NCBI RefSeq assembly: GCF_018967845.1
Contig: NZ_JAHLZZ010000001.1
Location: 2,480,001-2,544,000, forward strand
DNA from: Hymenobacter siberiensis
Lineage (GTDB): Bacteria > Bacteroidota > Bacteroidia > Cytophagales > Hymenobacteraceae
Direction: 5' to 3'
DNA: 64,000 nucleotides
Part shown: positions 61,174 through 64,000 of the stretch, piece after piece
Layout of the letters: each line of letters starts with the position of its first letter
How positions within the stretch are numbered: position 1 is the first letter of the stretch
The notes under the pieces: generated by a model
What the model saw: only the letters and a program-made list of their open reading frames with translations
What the model was told of the DNA's origin: nothing
Database searches by the model: none
Position numbers and translations under genes: made by a program

Positions 61174-61656
61174 ATGTTTTCGCGCATCTTCCGGCTTTGC
61201 TGGGCCACTACCAGCCTGCTGGCACTACACGGGCCGGCGCACGCCCAGCAAACGCCCAACAACGACGGCTTCCAGCGCCGCAACGGCCAGATGCAGGTGG
61301 TGCGCAACGGCCAGCCCCGCCCCATGACCCGCGACGCCCACCTGCCCACCGGCGCTACCGTCACCAAAGACGGCTTCGTGGTGAGCCCCACCGGCCAGCG
61401 CACCGAGCTGCGCGAGGGCCAGGGCTGCGACCTGCGCGGCCGCCCCGTAGTCATGCGCACCGCCGCCAACGGCGCGCTGTCTTTGGGCTCCGCCTCGGCT
61501 CCGGCCTCCGCTGGCAGCACCCGTGCGGTGCCCGAAGCGGCTCCTTCGCTATTAGACCAGCTATTTGGCTCGGATAACGAGGAAGGCTCCGGAAAAATAA
61601 AGTTTAAGAAGCACAAAAAGCACCATGGCAAAGGCCACGGCCACGGCGACGACTAG
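61174..61656 (+). CDS. DUF6799-domain exported protein
   Basis: A 160-residue protein with a signal peptide (MFSRIFRLCWATTSLLALHG to AHAQ) and two DUF6799-like repeats: RRNGQMQVVRNGQPRPM with LPTGATVTKDG, and VVSPTGQRTELREGQGCDLRG. The tail is His/Lys-rich (KFKKHKKHHGKGHGHGDD), which suggests metal or polyanion binding. ATG 61174 fits the signal; an open frame back to 61069 is not protein-like. A TAGCTTCG sequence near 61037, one base off the TAnnTTTG consensus, may be the promoter. Function unknown. It lies 26 bases before the WG-repeat gene and may be co-transcribed. Confidence 0.8.
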   Translation: MFSRIFRLCWATTSLLALHGPAHAQQTPNNDGFQRRNGQMQVVRNGQPRPMTRDAHLPTGATVTKDGFVVSPTGQRTELREGQGCDLRGRPVVMRTAANGALSLGSASAPASAGSTRAVPEAAPSLLDQLFGSDNEEGSGKIKFKKHKKHHGKGHGHGDD

Positions 61657-61682
61657 CGGCCAGCCGCCCATTTCAGTATTTC

Positions 61683-63809
61683 ATGGTTCATTGTTTTCTC
61701 GCTTCTCCTTTTATTGATGTGGTCCGCGCCGGGCAGTTTGCAGCCCTGCAAGCCACGCTGCTAGCCAGCCCCGGCCCCGATACCCTGCTGCTGGGCAACC
61801 TGGTGCTAGCCGACGGCACCGCCCCGCTCGATGCCGTGGTGGTGCGCCCGCACAGCATCACCGTGCTGGTATTTGCGCCCCGTGGCGGCCGGCTCAGCAT
61901 TCCCGCGCTAGGCTACGGCCGCTGGCAGCTCAATGGCGTGGCCCTCTCCGGTCCCGATGATTTCGACAATCCTTTCGAGCAGTTTCGGGAGCAGAAAGCG
62001 GCGCTGGCCGGTTGGCTCCAGCCGCGTTTCACCCCCGGGCAGGCCGATTTGAATGGCGTTTCCGGCCTCGTGCTCTTTGATGCGCTGGTTGAATTCGGCC
62101 CCGACGTAGAAGCCGCTCTCTCTGAAGCCCCGGCCGGGTTCCGCATTGCCACTAGCCCGGCCGACGTATCCGTTCTTTTACGCGACTTAGGTACGCCTGA
62201 AATCAACCTAACGGCCGCTGATATAACCGAGTGGGCCGCCGAATGGGCCGCCTTCGTGGCCAAGCCCGCCGCCCCCGAAAGTGCAGGCATGGCCAGCGAG
62301 CCGGCCAGCGCCACCCAGGCACAAGACCTGGCCCAGATGGCCACCAGCGGCAGCACCTTTCTGGGCCAGAAGGCGCGCGCCCTCTGGGGCTGGCTCGGGG
62401 CCAATGACGTGCCCGACGATGACCTACCCTACGGCTATACCGCCACCCTGAGCGCCCGCAATGAGGAAAAACAGCAGCTCGAACAGCTGCGCCAGCAAAT
62501 GCAGGCCGACCTCAGCACCCAGCTTCAGGCCCTGGAAGCCCGCGAAGCCGAGCGCGAGCGCAGCATTGCCCAGCTTCGCACCGAGCTGGCCCAGGCCCCT
62601 CCCGTAGCGGCCAAGGCCACGGCCCTCGTGTCACGCCTCGGGGCCGAAACCCGTGAAAAAGCCGCCCTCGAAGCCGAAATGCAGGCATCCCGCGACGAGC
62701 TGGCCGCCCGCAACCAGGAGCTGGATGCCAAGATTCAGCAGCTCAGTCAGCTAATCGGCCAGTTGAACGCCAGTCCGATTGCCAGCGCCTCTGCAGCTGC
62801 TGCGCCTGCTGCCGCAGTGTCGCCAGCGCCTGCTGCCGCGGTCCCCGTTACCGCTGCGCTGCCCGCCGCTGAGAACGTTGTAGAGAGCCGGAATGCCCCG
62901 GTTGCCCCGGCGATTGCCGCGGCTCCGTCGGGCATTTCAGCAGCTCCGGTTTCGGTTGGTGCGGCCCCCGTGGCAGCTCTGCCAACTGCGACTGCTGTGC
63001 GGCCATCATTGGCCGAGGGGCAGCCAGCCGTTTCCCTTGCCAATCGCCTTGCGCACCTGCGCACCCAGGCGCATGCCGCCGCCGAAGTACTGCGGCCCCG
63101 GCTGCGGCAGGCGTGGGAGTGGGGGCAAAGCCAGCCCCGCGCCATGTTGGCAGCGGCCGGTGTGGCCGTGCTCGGCCTGGGCATCTGGGGTCTGAGCCAT
63201 GCGGGCAGCGCGCCGCCCGTGCCCTTCCAGGAAAACGGCCGCTGGGGCTACGCCGACGCCAGCGGCCAGCCGGTAATTCCGGCCCAGTTCACGGCTGCCA
63301 GCCCATTTGAGAAAGGGCAGGCCGTAGTGGCGAAAGACGGCGCGTATGGCTTCGTGGATGAAAAAGGCAAGGAGATAATTCCCGCCGCCTACGACGCCCT
63401 CAATCCCTACGTCGGCGGCTACGCCCGCGCCCGGGTGGGCGATGCCTACACTTTCATCGACGAAGACGGCCAGGAATTCGACCATTATTATTTTAACGCC
63501 CTCGACTTCGCCGAAGGCCGCGCCGCCGTGCTCGACCACCGGGGCTGGCACTACATCAGCGGCCCCACCGAGCCCGATACGCCGCCCATCGCCTTAAAAG
63601 AAGCGTACTCATTTGCCGAAGGCCTGGCCCGCGTGAAGCTGCCTGATGGTTACACCTTTATCACCGCTGATTATCTCGCCGACCCCGGCCAGGGCACCAA
63701 ACCCTTCGGCCGCTATCAGCAGGCCACTGACTTTGCCAACGGCCAGGCCCGCGTGAAACAAGCCGGCCGCAGCTTCACTATCAACAAGGACGGTGAGGAA
63801 ATAAAGTGA
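61683..63809 (+). CDS. NERD-like / coiled-coil / WG-repeat membrane protein
   Basis: A 708-residue protein with an unusual layout. Residues 1-190 resemble a nuclease-related NERD domain (LDAVVVRPHSITVLVFAPRG, GRWQLNG, VSGLVLFDALVEF), though the fit is loose. A coiled coil spans about 256-360 (EEKQQLEQLRQQMQADLSTQ, EAEMQASRDELAARNQELDA). An Ala/Pro/Val-rich linker leads to one membrane helix (about 486-503, AMLAAAGVAVLGLGIWGLSH). Three or four WG repeats follow to the end (ENGRWGYADASGQPVIPAQF, DGAYGFVDEKGKEIIPAAYD, GWHYISGPTEPD). The single helix puts the WG repeats on the opposite side of the membrane from the NERD-like part, presumably outside. Function unknown. Confidence 0.75.
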   Translation: MVHCFLASPFIDVVRAGQFAALQATLLASPGPDTLLLGNLVLADGTAPLDAVVVRPHSITVLVFAPRGGRLSIPALGYGRWQLNGVALSGPDDFDNPFEQFREQKAALAGWLQPRFTPGQADLNGVSGLVLFDALVEFGPDVEAALSEAPAGFRIATSPADVSVLLRDLGTPEINLTAADITEWAAEWAAFVAKPAAPESAGMASEPASATQAQDLAQMATSGSTFLGQKARALWGWLGANDVPDDDLPYGYTATLSARNEEKQQLEQLRQQMQADLSTQLQALEAREAERERSIAQLRTELAQAPPVAAKATALVSRLGAETREKAALEAEMQASRDELAARNQELDAKIQQLSQLIGQLNASPIASASAAAAPAAAVSPAPAAAVPVTAALPAAENVVESRNAPVAPAIAAAPSGISAAPVSVGAAPVAALPTATAVRPSLAEGQPAVSLANRLAHLRTQAHAAAEVLRPRLRQAWEWGQSQPRAMLAAAGVAVLGLGIWGLSHAGSAPPVPFQENGRWGYADASGQPVIPAQFTAASPFEKGQAVVAKDGAYGFVDEKGKEIIPAAYDALNPYVGGYARARVGDAYTFIDEDGQEFDHYYFNALDFAEGRAAVLDHRGWHYISGPTEPDTPPIALKEAYSFAEGLARVKLPDGYTFITADYLADPGQGTKPFGRYQQATDFANGQARVKQAGRSFTINKDGEEIK

Positions 63810-63839
63810 AATAATCACTCCCGAAGCAGCTAAAATATT

Positions 63840-63880
63840 CAGGCGCAGGCAGGCTACCATTGGTGGTCTTCCTGCGCCTG
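63840..63880 (+). terminator. Possible terminator after the WG-repeat gene
   Basis: CAGGCGCAGG (63840-63849) pairs with CCTGCGCCTG (63871-63880) around a 21-base loop. Only a weak T-rich stretch follows, so termination is uncertain. Confidence 0.5.
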
Positions 63881-63949
63881 GTTACTTTAGGCGGATTTTC
63901 CGGGTTAAATAGGTGGCTGAATGTGAGCTACTTTGAAAATAATTTCTTC

Positions 63950-63970
63950 GGAAACGATTGCGGAATTACT
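63950..63970 (+). promoter_or_regulatory. GGAAACGATTGC element, copy 3
   Basis: GGAAACGATTGCGGAATTACT resembles the elements at 14715 and 15786. TAGCTTGC, close to a -7 element, follows near 63990 at the window edge, so this could be an operator for the next gene outside the window. Confidence 0.25.
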
Positions 63971-64000
63971 CCATATCCCACAAAACCCTTAGCTTGCACC

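Overview
The window looks like part of the chromosome of a GC-rich member of the Bacteroidota, most likely a Hymenobacter-type member of the Cytophagales. This is inferred from gene content and style: a type 9 secretion (T9SS) C-terminal sorting domain, a SusD-family protein, a BatA/DUF58/MoxR cluster, PepSY-like, WG-repeat and DUF6799 proteins, TAnnTTTG-type promoter elements and almost no Shine-Dalgarno sites. I see no rRNA, tRNA, CRISPR array, transposase or replication origin.

Layout. 0-1.1 kb: a HigB/HigA toxin-antitoxin module between two copies of a GC-rich repeat. 1.3-9.6 kb (minus strand): a LolD-like ABC ATPase, an FtsX-type permease, an exported amidohydrolase and an S9 prolyl-oligopeptidase. 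9.9-14.6 kb: a lipoprotein GDSL esterase, a small unknown gene, glutamate racemase and an IPT/TIG surface protein secreted by T9SS. 14.8-17.6 kb: a decayed pectin-use locus with a 5'-truncated susD, an intact kdgF and a pectinesterase/PL10 pectate-lyase fusion that also carries a frameshift. 17.9-26.4 kb (minus): DUF4159, MoxR, DUF58, BatA-like, DUF4175-like and a large membrane protein, probably one transcription unit for an envelope system of unknown purpose. 26.6-38.1 kb (minus): three tandem TldD/TldE metalloprotease pairs, a carboxypeptidase-regulatory-domain gene broken by a nonsense codon, and a four-helix-bundle (23S rRNA intervening-sequence type) gene inside one TldD-TldE spacer. 38.4-41.4 kb: a lone molybdopterin oxidoreductase and a PAP2 phosphatase. 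41.6-53.9 kb (minus): two complete RND efflux systems in mirror order, with a divergent OmpR-type regulator, sensor kinase and PepSY-like protein at 54.0-56.6 kb. 56.8-61.0 kb: an SDR dehydrogenase, a large cytoplasmic glucosidase and a cyclase-family hydrolase. 61.2-63.8 kb: a DUF6799 protein and a NERD-like/coiled-coil/WG-repeat membrane protein.

The strongest non-genic signal is that most intergenic spaces hold a long, often nested, imperfect palindrome. At least six sequence families occur, and several palindromes supply the stop codon of the gene beside them. The best candidates for something undescribed are the four-helix-bundle gene enclosed by such repeats, the triplicated Tat-exported TldD with signal-less TldE partners beside the MoxR/BatA cluster, and a 411-bp palindrome between an ABC ATPase and its permease.

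All calls are from reading the sequence and remembered family features; no database search was run.
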